Positions 24,981-33,216 of a stretch of 64,000 nt of DNA are shown here, piece after piece. The stretch spans positions 1 through 64,000 of the forward strand of contig JAEZFP010000065.1 of assembly GCA_023417475.1 (NCBI GenBank). The letters run 5' to 3'. Each line of letters begins with the position of its first letter. Within the stretch, counting starts at the first letter, position 1. A model generated the notes under the pieces. That model was given only the letters and a program-made list of their open reading frames with translations, was not told where the DNA came from and did no database searches. Source of the stretch: Bacillota bacterium (GTDB taxonomy: Bacteria; Bacillota; UBA4882; UBA8346). The position numbers and the translations under genes are program-made.

Positions 24981-25661
24981 ATGGACCATTACACGCTGCA
25001 TAACTTCAGTAATACGGCCATTCCCGGCTGGAATCTGTTATTGGTGGCGACGTTGTTCACCACTGTCCTGATCTGTCTGGCCAAGAAATATCGGAACATG
25101 ACGTTTCTCCTTTGCCTGCAAGCCTTTTGCCTTTCGGGGCTGACGTTGGCCATTGCCCGGGAGAGTCGTGAATTCCACTTGGTTTTGGGCGCGCTTGCCA
25201 ACCTGTTAATCAAAGGAGTGCTCATTCCGGGATTGCTCTTCCGGTCGTTGCGCAAAGCCCGGTTGGAACGGAAGAAAGAGGAGCATTTTTCGGAGATTCA
25301 AGCCGGGGTATGGGTGGGGGCCATTGTGATGCTGGCGGCCTTTATCAGTCCGCCGTTGTTGGATTACTCGCCGGTGATCTCCGGCCGGACCTTACAGTGC
25401 GGGATCGCCGGGGTTTTTCTGGGGTTGTGGATGATGGTCTTCCGGAATTTCCTTTACTCCCAAGTGATTGGATTGCTGTTGATGGAGAACAGTCTCTATC
25501 TGACCGCGCTTACCCTTACCTCCGGGATGCCGTTAATCGTGGAGTTGGGAATTATGTTCGACCTCTTCGTAGCGATTGTGGTCATTGGGGTGTTGCTCGA
25601 ACGGGTACGCCGCCATTTCGAGACCATGGAAATTGAACAATTGAAACAGTTGCGAGGTTAA
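24981..25661 (+). CDS. hyfE: Hydrogenase-4-type membrane subunit (HyfE-like)
   Basis: A 226-residue membrane protein with about six or seven helices, corresponding to HyfE of hydrogenase-4 complexes (NuoK-related). Conserved elements include the NLLIKGVLIPGLLFRSLRK block and a helix with VIGLLLMENSLYLTAL, in which the Glu is typical of the NuoK-like fold. The start ATG 24981 (MDHYTLHNF) follows GGAGGAGGAG; an upstream in-frame start at 24945 has no ribosome site. It sits between the NuoH-like and the second antiporter-like genes as in E. coli hyf. Confidence 0.88.
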   Translation: MDHYTLHNFSNTAIPGWNLLLVATLFTTVLICLAKKYRNMTFLLCLQAFCLSGLTLAIARESREFHLVLGALANLLIKGVLIPGLLFRSLRKARLERKKEEHFSEIQAGVWVGAIVMLAAFISPPLLDYSPVISGRTLQCGIAGVFLGLWMMVFRNFLYSQVIGLLLMENSLYLTALTLTSGMPLIVELGIMFDLFVAIVVIGVLLERVRRHFETMEIEQLKQLRG

Positions 25662-25665
25662 TCCG

Positions 25666-27126
25666 ATGAATTTGTGGTTATTCATTCTGATACCGGCGGT
25701 GCTGGCTTTGGCGTCTTTGCTCCGCCGACGGTGGCTGTTGCAGTTGACGGCAATCGTTCAGTTCGGTTTGGCGGTTTATGCTTTCCGCGTCGCGCAGTTG
25801 GTGGTAGAATATCGGACGGTAGACAACCTTTATTTTTATTTGGACAGTCTGAGCGCGCTCTTTTTGTTGGTGATCGCGGTCGTGGCGGCTTTGGTCAGCC
25901 TCTATGGGATCTGTTATTTCCGGCTGGAAGTGGAGTACGCCAAGCTGAAGCCGGGTCGGATCGCCGAGTACTTGTTCTGGTACAATCTGTTGATTGCCGC
26001 CTTATATTTGGTAACGCTCACGCCGAACTTGGGGATCGTCTGGGTGGCGATTGAAGCCACTACGGTGACATCGGTTTTGCTGGTTGGGTTCGACCGGACC
26101 AAGGTTTCCACGGAAGCCGCTTGGAAATATCTGCTCATCTGTTCGGTGGGAATTGTCTTTGCCTTAATGGGGATCATGATTTTGCACTTCGGAGCCTTGC
26201 CGGTGATCGGCAGCGGCCGCGATGCGTTGGATTGGCATCAATTGACAGCGTTGGCGCCACGGTTGAATCCGGAGTTGTTAAAGCTGGCGTTGATCTTTAT
26301 CCTGATTGGCTTTGGCACTAAAGTCGGTTTTGCGCCGATGCATACCTGGTTACCCGATGCCTACAGCCAAGCCCCGATACCGGTCAGCATCCTGTCGGGA
26401 GTTTTGTCCAGTTGCGCTTTGTATGGCGTGCTGCGCGTGGCTATTATTGTCCGGGGGTGCGTCGGAGCGGGGTTTGTCGATCAATTTTTTACCTTTTTTG
26501 GCTTGGCTTCGGTTGCGGTGGCGATTCCGTTTATCCTGATTCAACATGATTTAAAACGGTTGCTGGGTTATTCCAGCATTGAAAATATGGGCGTGATCGC
26601 GTTTGGGCTGGGAATCGGCGGGAAGTGGGCGGTCGTCGGCAGCTTGCTGCAGGTGGTCAATCACGCGGTAGCCAAAGCCGGACTGTTTATGGCCGCCGGT
26701 CAAGTGGTCAAACGGTTCCGGAGCAAACGGTTGCACCGGATGCGCGGGTTGATGCGGATCAGTCCGGGCTTGGGAACGGTTTTCTGCGCCGGACTGCTGG
26801 CGATCTTCGGATTTCCGCCGTCTGCCATCTTTTTCAGCAAAGCGACCATTTTATACGCGAGTTTACAGCAGGGACGTTATTTTGAAACCTTGTTGTTCCT
26901 GCTGATGCTGATGGCGGCATTTCTGGGATTATTCTATTATTTTAGCAAGGTGATGTTCGACCCGGCCCCGGCTAAGTTGGATTCGGTCAAAGAACGGGAG
27001 GACCCCCGGGTGTTGTTGATTATCAGCATACCCTTGGTTATGCTGGCGTTGTTCGGCTTTTACCAGCCCCACGCCTGGCGGCGGTTATTGCTGGAAGCGG
27101 CGCGGATTGTCGGAGGAGCGCAATGA
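25666..27126 (+). CDS. hyfF: Hydrogenase-4-type membrane antiporter subunit (HyfF-like)
   Basis: A 486-residue NuoN/MrpD-like proton-antiporter subunit with about 14 helices. Features include WVAIEATTVTSVLLVG with the membrane Glu, then FAPMHTWLPDAYSQAP, and the SILSGVLSSCALYG helix break. YSSIENMGVIAFGLGIGG and later lysine residues complete the pattern. It is the second antiporter-like subunit of the complex, implying two possible ion-translocation modules. It begins four bases after hyfE and its stop overlaps the hyfG start, so translation is coupled. Confidence 0.92.
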   Translation: MNLWLFILIPAVLALASLLRRRWLLQLTAIVQFGLAVYAFRVAQLVVEYRTVDNLYFYLDSLSALFLLVIAVVAALVSLYGICYFRLEVEYAKLKPGRIAEYLFWYNLLIAALYLVTLTPNLGIVWVAIEATTVTSVLLVGFDRTKVSTEAAWKYLLICSVGIVFALMGIMILHFGALPVIGSGRDALDWHQLTALAPRLNPELLKLALIFILIGFGTKVGFAPMHTWLPDAYSQAPIPVSILSGVLSSCALYGVLRVAIIVRGCVGAGFVDQFFTFFGLASVAVAIPFILIQHDLKRLLGYSSIENMGVIAFGLGIGGKWAVVGSLLQVVNHAVAKAGLFMAAGQVVKRFRSKRLHRMRGLMRISPGLGTVFCAGLLAIFGFPPSAIFFSKATILYASLQQGRYFETLLFLLMLMAAFLGLFYYFSKVMFDPAPAKLDSVKEREDPRVLLIISIPLVMLALFGFYQPHAWRRLLLEAARIVGGAQ

Positions 27127-28697
27127 TGAATCGCAAACAATTTAGCGAATTGGCCCAAACCATGAGTTGGATCGGGGGTATGGTTCGCGTTAATGAATAC
27201 CGTTACCGGGTGGATCGCGAACGCTTGCCGGAATTGGCGCGCCGCCTGAACGGTCAGGCGCTGTTGTTGGCGATGTTTGCGGCCGATCACCGGTTTGCGG
27301 GCGAAGGTTACCGGGTCTATTTGCTGTTCGGGCTGGACGCGGGAGAATTGCTGACGATTGTGAGCGGGATTCCCGCCAATTCGTTGGTTTTTCCCAGCAT
27401 CACGCCGCACTTGCCCGCCGCTCATTGGTATGAGCGGGAGATTGCCGATATGTTCGGAATTCAAGTGTTAGGCCACCCCGACCCGCGCCGGTTGGTATTG
27501 CACCGGGGTTGGCCGATCGGCTGCCACCCCATGCGCAAGGATTTTCAAGCGCTCCAGTTTGACGCCGGGGTGGCGCTGGAAGGAAACTTCCCGTATCAGC
27601 AGGTCCTTGGGGAAGGGGTCAGCCAAGTCCCGGTTGGCCCGATTCACGCCGGGATTATCGAACCGGGGCATTTCCGTTTTCACGTGGTCGGGGAGAGCGT
27701 TTTGGAGTTGGACGCGCGTCTCTTTTACACCCACCGCGGCATTGAAAAAATGGCGGAAGGCCGGACCTGGCAAGAACTTTTGCCGCTGACCGAACGGATC
27801 TGCGGGGTCTGTACCGTATCCCATTCGTACGCGTATGCTTTGGCTTTGGAAAAATTGGCCGGGGTAACCGTACCACAACGCGCTAATTACCTGCGGTTAA
27901 TCTATGCGGAGTTGGAGCGGTTATACAATCATTTAAACGACATCAGCGCGATCTGCGCCGGAGTGGGTTTGGCATTGGGGACCCAACGCGGGGCGGAATT
28001 GAAAGAGGCGGCGTTGGTTTTGAACCGCCGTTTGACCGGTCACCGTTATTTGCGCGGCAGTATCGTTCCCGGCGGCGTCCGTTGCGATCTCGACCCGGCG
28101 GCCCAAACCGAATTGGCGGCCTTTACGCAACAGATGGCGGTTGCGGTGAATGTTTTATGGGATTCGGTCGCGGGCAGCGACGCCTTTTTAGACCGGATGC
28201 AGACCACCGGCATTTTGACTCCGGAAAACGCCGCGGCGTTGGGGGTGGTCGGTCCGGCGGCGCGGGCGAGCGGACTCGAACGCGATACCCGGGTTGATTT
28301 TCCGTATGGCGCCTACCGTAATGTAAAACCGGCGGTTCCGACGGAGCGGGCCGGTGACGTGTCCGCCCGGTTTGCGATCCGCTTTGCGGAGATTCGGAGC
28401 AGTTTGGGTCTGATCCGGGAGGCGCTGACGTTGGTGCCCGAGGGCGAGTTGGCTGTGGTGTTGCCGCCGGAGTTGCCGGCCAATCAGGAGGCCTTTGGCG
28501 TGGTGGAGTCGGCGCGGGGGTCGGATTTGCATTGGGTGGCTACGGATGGGCGGGGCCGGATTGGGCGGTATGTGGTGCGATCGGCGTCGTATCCCAATTG
28601 GCCGGCGTTGGTGACGGCGACGCCGGGGAATATCATTCCGGATTTTCCGTTGATCAATAAAAGTTTCGAACTTTGCTATGCGTGTTTGGATAGGTAA
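27123..28697 (+). CDS. hyfG: Group 4 [NiFe]-hydrogenase large subunit (HyfG/HycE-like)
   Basis: A 524-residue catalytic subunit with a NuoC-like N-terminal domain (~1-150, including HWYEREIADMFGIQ) fused to the NuoD-like large subunit. The L1 nickel motif is TERICGVCTVSH (~residue 222) and the L2 pair is CYACLDR at the very C-terminus, so all four Ni-ligating cysteines are present and a working hydrogenase is expected. The protein ends right after LDR, so the C-terminal peptide normally removed by a maturation protease is absent. The usual DPC at L2 is replaced by ELC. ATG 27123 overlaps the hyfF stop. Confidence 0.92.
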   Translation: MMNRKQFSELAQTMSWIGGMVRVNEYRYRVDRERLPELARRLNGQALLLAMFAADHRFAGEGYRVYLLFGLDAGELLTIVSGIPANSLVFPSITPHLPAAHWYEREIADMFGIQVLGHPDPRRLVLHRGWPIGCHPMRKDFQALQFDAGVALEGNFPYQQVLGEGVSQVPVGPIHAGIIEPGHFRFHVVGESVLELDARLFYTHRGIEKMAEGRTWQELLPLTERICGVCTVSHSYAYALALEKLAGVTVPQRANYLRLIYAELERLYNHLNDISAICAGVGLALGTQRGAELKEAALVLNRRLTGHRYLRGSIVPGGVRCDLDPAAQTELAAFTQQMAVAVNVLWDSVAGSDAFLDRMQTTGILTPENAAALGVVGPAARASGLERDTRVDFPYGAYRNVKPAVPTERAGDVSARFAIRFAEIRSSLGLIREALTLVPEGELAVVLPPELPANQEAFGVVESARGSDLHWVATDGRGRIGRYVVRSASYPNWPALVTATPGNIIPDFPLINKSFELCYACLDR

Positions 28698-28850
28698 TTC
28701 AAGTAGACCAATTTGGCAATGAGTCCCCCGGCGCGCTGGGGTATGGCGCCGGACTGCAAACTCTTTACTGTGTTTGGTACTGATTTTGGATCCGGAAGTT
28801 TGTATTATGGGTTGAGGTTTCTTAATTTCTGTCAATAAGGGCGGGAAAAT

Positions 28851-29321
28851 ATGATCAAGTTATTATTGCAAAATCTGTTGCGGCGGACGGCGTGCCGGAA
28901 GGTTGGGGAGGCCCGGGGGCGGCGGTCGATTCAGATCCGGCATTTGGATTGCGGGTCTTGTAATGGTTGTGATTTCGAGTTGGCGGCGTTGTTGAACCCG
29001 GTCTACGATCTACAGCGGTTTGGGTTGGACTTTGTGGCGTCGCCGCGTCATGCCGATGTGCTGGCGGTGACGGGCGTGGTGACGCGCAATCTGGCGGAAG
29101 CGGCCCGGGCGACGTATGACGCGGCCCCGGAACCGAAACTGGTGGTGGCGATCGGGGATTGCGCTTGCGACGGCGGAGTCTTCAAAGAAGGGTATGCGGT
29201 GGTTGGCGCGCCGGAAGCGATCTTGCCGGTGGGGCTGAAGATTCCCGGTTGCCCCCCGGATCCGGAGACAATCCTAAAAGCGTTATTGGAGCTGAATCCG
29301 GAGTTGCTTATGGAGAAATAA
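28851..29321 (+). CDS. hyfI: Group 4 [NiFe]-hydrogenase small subunit (HyfI/HycG-like, NuoB family)
   Basis: A 156-residue NuoB/HycG-type subunit carrying the proximal [4Fe-4S] cluster. Ligand motifs are CGSCNGCDFE (~34-43), GDCACDGGVF (~100-109) and PGCPPDPE (~137-144). It passes electrons between the large subunit and an external ferredoxin-like partner. A 153-base gap without a gene separates it from hyfG, and the polyferredoxin HyfH expected beside it is absent. Whether it is expressed from the operon promoter or a local one is unclear; a CCGGCGC/GCGCCGG hairpin lies in that gap (28728-28752). Confidence 0.92.
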   Translation: MIKLLLQNLLRRTACRKVGEARGRRSIQIRHLDCGSCNGCDFELAALLNPVYDLQRFGLDFVASPRHADVLAVTGVVTRNLAEAARATYDAAPEPKLVVAIGDCACDGGVFKEGYAVVGAPEAILPVGLKIPGCPPDPETILKALLELNPELLMEK

Positions 29322-29353
29322 GCAACTACCCTGCGGGATTGTGATTAAAAGGA

Positions 29354-29382
29354 AAGCCAGCATAGTTGCTGGCTTATTTTTA
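29354..29382 (+). terminator. Bidirectional terminator between hyfI and the HxlR gene
   Basis: Perfect AAGCCAGCA / TGCTGGCTT hairpin with a four-base loop, then ATTTTTAT. The upstream A-rich side could serve the opposite strand. Confidence 0.85.
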
Positions 29383-29411
29383 TATGATATGATAGCGAAG
29401 CTCTCTTTTGA

Positions 29412-29792
29412 TCATAGGGTATCCGATGTGCGCGCCGCAACGGTTTCGCCAGGGGGATTCGCTTGAAAATTATTGATGTATTCGATTCCCCATTGGCACA
29501 TGGATTCTAAGAGCGGCAGGATGCTTTTTCCGGCGGGAGTCAGGGAATATTCCACTTTGGGCGGGATTTGGGTGAAGATATGGCGGTAGATCAGACCGTC
29601 TTCCTCCAGCTCCCGGAGTTGCTGGGTCAGCATTTTTTGGGTTACCTGCGGCAAACTTTTGTGAAGTTGGCTGAAACGGAGAGTCTCATTGCCCAAACGC
29701 CAGAGGATCAGGGATTTCCATTTCCCGCCGATCAGGGCTAGGGTCAACTCCATTGAACATTGATAATGGGTGCCTTTAAACTTGACATTCAC
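29412..29792 (-). CDS. HxlR-family transcriptional regulator
   Basis: A 126-residue winged-helix regulator on the minus strand. The HxlR signature includes CSMELTLALIGGKWKSLIL, RFSQLHKSLPQVTQKMLTQQ (recognition helix) and the wing VEYSLTPAGKSILPLL. A single Cys near the N-terminus (YQCSMELT) is at the position used for redox or electrophile sensing in several HxlR proteins. The GTG start at 29792 follows AAAGGAG by 8 bases; the ATG at 29837 would add 15 residues but has no site. It diverges from three flavoenzyme genes, so it probably controls them in response to oxidants, aldehydes or quinones. Confidence 0.9.
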   Translation of the reverse strand: MNVKFKGTHYQCSMELTLALIGGKWKSLILWRLGNETLRFSQLHKSLPQVTQKMLTQQLRELEEDGLIYRHIFTQIPPKVEYSLTPAGKSILPLLESMCQWGIEYINNFQANPPGETVAARTSDTL

Positions 29793-29841
29793 AATAAACA
29801 CTCCTTTAAAAACGTCTTTAAGTCGAATGGTTTCCATTTGG

Positions 29842-29896
29842 GTACTATGGTACGAAAAAGTGGGTACTTGAATTGCTGAACGATAGTATCTATGAT
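29842..29896 (+). promoter_or_regulatory. Divergent control region with HxlR-like operator and forward promoter
   Basis: A near-palindrome GTACTATGGTAC (29842-29853) is followed by a further GGGTACTT at about 29863. The forward promoter is TTGAAT (29868-29873), 17 bases, TATGAT (29891-29896). GTAC-type inverted repeats are typical targets of HxlR proteins. Confidence 0.6.
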
Positions 29897-29941
29897 TATA
29901 TCAGATTAGGGAAGGTTTTAAAACCGGTAGGAGGGGTTGAT

Positions 29942-30001
29942 TTGACAGTAGCCGCCTTAACGGCAGCCCGCGGCCGAACGGGAACATGGCCGGACTATTA
30001 A
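29942..30001 (+). CDS. Possible 19-residue leader peptide
   Basis: A TTG codon 5 bases after AGGAGGGG (29929-29936) opens a 19-residue frame (MTVAALTAARGRTGTWPDY) ending 25 bases before the flavoprotein start. The strong ribosome site is the only support; it may be an upstream regulatory peptide. Confidence 0.3.
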   Translation: MTVAALTAARGRTGTWPDY

Positions 30002-30026
30002 AAAAGTTACGTCAGGAGTGATTGTT

Positions 30027-30683
30027 TTGGGAAAAAAGGTAATTGTCGTCAACGGCAGTCCGCGCAAACAGGGGAATACCGGGATTTTATTGCAGAAGGC
30101 GCTGGAGGGCGCGGCGGCGCAGGGAGCGGAGACCGAACTGATTCATCTTTACGATTTGGATTTTAAAGGTTGTACCAGTTGTTTCGCATGCAAGCGCAAA
30201 GGCGGCAAAAGTTACGGGCAGTGCGCGATGCGGGATGAGTTGACGCCGGTGCTGAGCCGGATTGCCGAGGCCGACGGATTATTGCTGGGTTCGCCGATTT
30301 ATTTTTTCGGGCTGACCGGAGTGATGCGGTCGTTCCTGGAACGGCTGTTGTTTCAGCATGCCGTTTACGAGCTGCCGCCGCGGTCGTTATTTACCAAACC
30401 GATTGGGGTCGGAATGATTTACACCATGAATATCGACCAGGAACAGGTTGAAGCCAGACAATTTCTCGAACATCTAAAACCGGTGGAGCAAGCGTTAGGA
30501 GCGCTGGTCGGCGCTGTCCAGACGCTGCATGCAACCGACACCTATCAGTTTGACGATTATTCGTTGTATGTGGTGGAGCGGTTCGATCCGGTCCAGAAAG
30601 CCCAACACCGGGCTGAAGAATTTCCCCGGGACTGTGAGGCGGCCTTCCGTTTGGGAGCCGGTTTAGTAACAGCGGAAAGTTAA
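30027..30683 (+). CDS. Flavodoxin-family NAD(P)H-dependent oxidoreductase
   Basis: A 218-residue FMN protein of the NADPH-dependent FMN reductase / iron-sulfur flavoprotein group. The FMN phosphate loop is NGSPRKQGNTG near the N-terminus, and GSPIYFFGLTG is the second flavin-contact loop. Between them lies a Cys-rich stretch, GCTSCFACKRKGG followed by QCAMRD, whose spacing resembles the cluster-binding or redox-sensing segment of iron-sulfur flavoproteins. TTG 30027 is 8 bases after AGGAG; GTG 30018 overlaps it. First of three co-directional flavoenzyme genes controlled by the divergent HxlR regulator. Confidence 0.85.
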   Translation: MGKKVIVVNGSPRKQGNTGILLQKALEGAAAQGAETELIHLYDLDFKGCTSCFACKRKGGKSYGQCAMRDELTPVLSRIAEADGLLLGSPIYFFGLTGVMRSFLERLLFQHAVYELPPRSLFTKPIGVGMIYTMNIDQEQVEARQFLEHLKPVEQALGALVGAVQTLHATDTYQFDDYSLYVVERFDPVQKAQHRAEEFPRDCEAAFRLGAGLVTAES

Positions 30684-30747
30684 ATCATCCTCCAAGTCAA
30701 ACGTATTGGGCAAAGCTTTGAGTGAATTAATTTTGAGGGGGAACGAC

Positions 30748-31251
30748 ATGGATTTTTTTGAGGTAATTCAACAACGGCATAGCGTCCGGTCATACAGCGC
30801 CGCTGCGGTGGAACCGGAAAAATTGGCGCAAATTTTGGAAGCGGCCCGACTGGCGCCGACAGCTTGCAACCTGCAGGAATTTCGGATCGTCGTGCTGCCG
30901 ACCGCCGGCCGGACGGAGGAGTTAAAAAAGGTGTATCCGGCCGGTTGGTTCACGGAAGCCCCATTGGTGCTGGCGGTCTGCGTTAATCCCGGCCAATCGT
31001 GGTCGCGGATGGATCAGAAGAACTATAGCGATGTTGACGGTGCGATTGTGATGGACCATATTATCCTGGCTGCCACGGCGCTGGGTTTGGGCACCTGTTG
31101 GATCGGAGCGTTTAACCCCGATGTCACCCGGAAAGCGCTGGATCTGGATCAAGCTTGGGAACCGTTGGCATTGACTCCGTTGGGGTATGCCAAAGACGGC
31201 GCGTTTAAAAAGACGCGCAAAGCCGTTGCGGATTTGGTAATCTATCAGTAG
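30748..31251 (+). CDS. Nitroreductase-family protein
   Basis: A 167-residue compact nitroreductase-like FMN enzyme. The FMN-phosphate motif QQRHSVRSY is near residue 8, APTACNLQEFRIV at ~35-47 lines the flavin, and GLGTCWIGAFNP with the final PLGYAKDG completes the fold. It belongs to the short nitroreductase clade, which includes putative enoate or nitroaromatic reductases in anaerobes. ATG 30748 follows GAGGGGG; the in-frame start at 30706 has no site. It lies 64 bases after the flavodoxin-like gene and is probably in the same operon. Confidence 0.88.
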   Translation: MDFFEVIQQRHSVRSYSAAAVEPEKLAQILEAARLAPTACNLQEFRIVVLPTAGRTEELKKVYPAGWFTEAPLVLAVCVNPGQSWSRMDQKNYSDVDGAIVMDHIILAATALGLGTCWIGAFNPDVTRKALDLDQAWEPLALTPLGYAKDGAFKKTRKAVADLVIYQ

Positions 31252-31289
31252 TCTGAGGGAAAACGAAAAAAAGTGCGGAAGGAATGGTA

Positions 31290-31808
31290 ATGATGGACCA
31301 AAAATTCACGCAGATCAAACCGGAAACGCTCACGGACAATCCGTTTAAAATGGTCGGCAAGGATTGGATGTTAATTACCGCGGGCAATTTGGATAAATAC
31401 AATACCATGACCGCGTCTTGGGGCGGTTTTGGCATCCTTTGGAGTAAAAATGTCTGCTTTTGCGTGGTGCGCCCCACCCGCCATACCTATCAATTTCTCG
31501 AGGCGGCGGACCGTTTCACTCTGACGTTCTTTGAGGAACAATACCGGGAAGCGCTCAATTATTGCGGCGCCAAATCCGGGCGGGACGTCGACAAAGCGGC
31601 GGCCACCGGCTTGATCCCCCGGCAAGACCGGGACGGCCTGGTTTACTTCGACCAGGCCCGGTTGGTCCTTGAATGTCAGAAACTATACTTTCACGACCTG
31701 GATCCGGCGCATTTCCGCGATCCGGCCATTGAAAAAAACTATCCGCTCAAGGATTATCACCGCCTCTACATCGGGGAGATTATCAATTGTCTGACTCCGG
31801 CGGACTGA
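31290..31808 (+). CDS. Flavin reductase-like (FMN-binding split-barrel) protein
   Basis: A 172-residue protein of the flavin-reductase-like split-barrel family. N-terminal NPFKMVGKDWMLITAG is followed by the flavin-contact segment NTMTASWGGFGILW and then RPTRHTYQFLE. The family binds FMN and often works in redox relays in anaerobes. ATG 31290 is 6 bases after GGAAGGA; ATG 31284 and 31293 are nearby alternatives. Last gene of the HxlR-linked flavoenzyme set. Confidence 0.82.
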   Translation: MMDQKFTQIKPETLTDNPFKMVGKDWMLITAGNLDKYNTMTASWGGFGILWSKNVCFCVVRPTRHTYQFLEAADRFTLTFFEEQYREALNYCGAKSGRDVDKAAATGLIPRQDRDGLVYFDQARLVLECQKLYFHDLDPAHFRDPAIEKNYPLKDYHRLYIGEIINCLTPAD

Positions 31809-31810
31809 TT

Positions 31811-31987
31811 GAAGAAAGAGGCTGTCGCAAATACCAAAAGCTAAATTGTATGGGTAATTTTTAAGAACGCACCCTCGCCCTCGCTTTCTCCAAGAGGGTG
31901 CGAGGGTGCGTTTGCTACAAAGCCGGTATTTGAATGAAAAAAGGGCTATTGCAACTTTCTGCTTCATGTTGCGACAGCCCTTTCTTT
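31811..31987. mobile_element. MITE-like element with 17-18-bp terminal inverted repeats
   Basis: GAAAGAGGCTGTCGCAA at the left end (about 31814-31830) and its near-perfect inverse TTGCGACAGCCCTTTC at the right (31969-31984) bound about 175 bases with no ORF. Inside is a strong hairpin of CGCACCCTCGCCCTC with GAGGGTGCGAGGGTGCG (31867-31911), and a second TIR-like copy GGGCTATTGCAAC at 31943-31955 that pairs with the right end to form a terminator. GGCTGTC-CAA ends are common among insertion sequences, so a non-autonomous relic is likely. Confidence 0.6.
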
Positions 31988-31993
31988 TTGGAA

Positions 31994-32947
31994 TTAATTA
32001 GGGTCAAGACTTTTGGTTTCGAAAACCTTCCCTAAGGCAGTAAATGCGGGAAGCGGAATCTGTAGTTCGCGCGCTGTGGCGCAAATTTGTCCGTAGTTGG
32101 CTTGCACTTCCATAAAACCTTGCGCGGCGTGGGCGATATCGCGTTGCATGCTTTGGTTAAAATAATAGAGCATTTTAAACATAATTCCGATCAACGAGTC
32201 CGGAAGTTTGAAAATGGCCGTATCTTCATAATTATTCAAAGCCACTCCGCGCGCAACGCAGAGATCAAGGCATTCCCGGACGGCGGTGAACGCTTGGCGC
32301 AATAACGACTGATCTTTTAACAACAGCTCCATGTCGCAATGCTGCAAGTAAGCAGCCCAGATCGGCATGCTTGTGGCATTATGCACCCATAACCAATGCA
32401 GCATATTTGACTGATAATCGGGTTGAATCCCGGCGGCGGCAAAAAGTTGCGTCACTTTTTGAATTGCCGCGCCATTCGGCCCGTCCGAACTCGGCAGGTG
32501 GATCTCCGCGCCGAGATTGGTCCAATAGACATCCCCGATTAAGGTTCCGCCGCCATCGGGATAACCCAGCACCAATTGTTGCTCCGGGATGATCGCTTTA
32601 AAGGCGGAATCGCCCAGCCAATTGGCGGATAAAACGAGATAGGACGCCTCCGGCAACTGCGGATAAACCTGCCGGAGCGCGGTTTCAGTCTGATAGAGGT
32701 TAGTAGGGACGATAACGAGTTCGAAGGACTCATTGGCCGGAATTGTCTCAAGACATTGCCAAGGATAATATATTTTGCTGAAGCGGGGAAAACCTTGGCG
32801 TTCATCAAGGAGATCTAGCAAGGCCTCGCCGCTGCGGCGCTCTGTTTTGCCGGGCCGCACATAGTGGGTGACGGGAATCCCGGCTTGCTGAAGCGCCCAT
32901 CCGTAGATCGTTCCGATAATCCCGATTCCGATAATCAGTACATTCAT
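31994..32947 (-). CDS. Ketopantoate reductase (ApbA/PanE)-family protein
   Basis: A 317-residue NAD(P)-dependent dehydrogenase-like protein. The N-terminal Rossmann motif is GIGIIGTIYGWALQQAG (first strand MNVLI), and VTHYVRPGK is the cofactor-discriminating strand. ApbA-like N- and C-terminal domains follow, but the C-terminal domain is less typical and the catalytic Lys region reads MLHWLWVHNAT rather than the usual KL..N, so true PanE activity is doubtful. ATG at 32947 follows GAGGGGCGG. The gene is convergent with the flavoenzyme operon, with the MITE-derived hairpin serving as terminator between them. Confidence 0.75.
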   Translation of the reverse strand: MNVLIIGIGIIGTIYGWALQQAGIPVTHYVRPGKTERRSGEALLDLLDERQGFPRFSKIYYPWQCLETIPANESFELVIVPTNLYQTETALRQVYPQLPEASYLVLSANWLGDSAFKAIIPEQQLVLGYPDGGGTLIGDVYWTNLGAEIHLPSSDGPNGAAIQKVTQLFAAAGIQPDYQSNMLHWLWVHNATSMPIWAAYLQHCDMELLLKDQSLLRQAFTAVRECLDLCVARGVALNNYEDTAIFKLPDSLIGIMFKMLYYFNQSMQRDIAHAAQGFMEVQANYGQICATARELQIPLPAFTALGKVFETKSLDPN

Positions 32948-33216
32948 CTTCCGCCCCTCTTTTCCACAAAGTAGGCCACCGGCTCTGCCGGGCGGTCTTG
33001 ATACATCTTAGATGGGACCGGATTTTTCTGATACACTTGCGCCTAAAAATTTCGGTCGCGTCAATGAACGGAGGCGGGCGCCGAATTCGCACCGCCGGAT
33101 TGAGCGCTTAACCGGATTCGATTGGCATTTGTGGAAATAATGTTTAGACCGATTCCCGGCGGGATAAACTAAGGTCATGTCGTCGCAAAGGCCAAACGAA
33201 AGGTAGAGGTGAAGCA

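Noticed and set aside
28698..28850. A degraded hyfH gene between hyfG and hyfI
   Set aside because: Only 153 bases with no Cys-x2-Cys-x2-Cys coding pattern in any frame.
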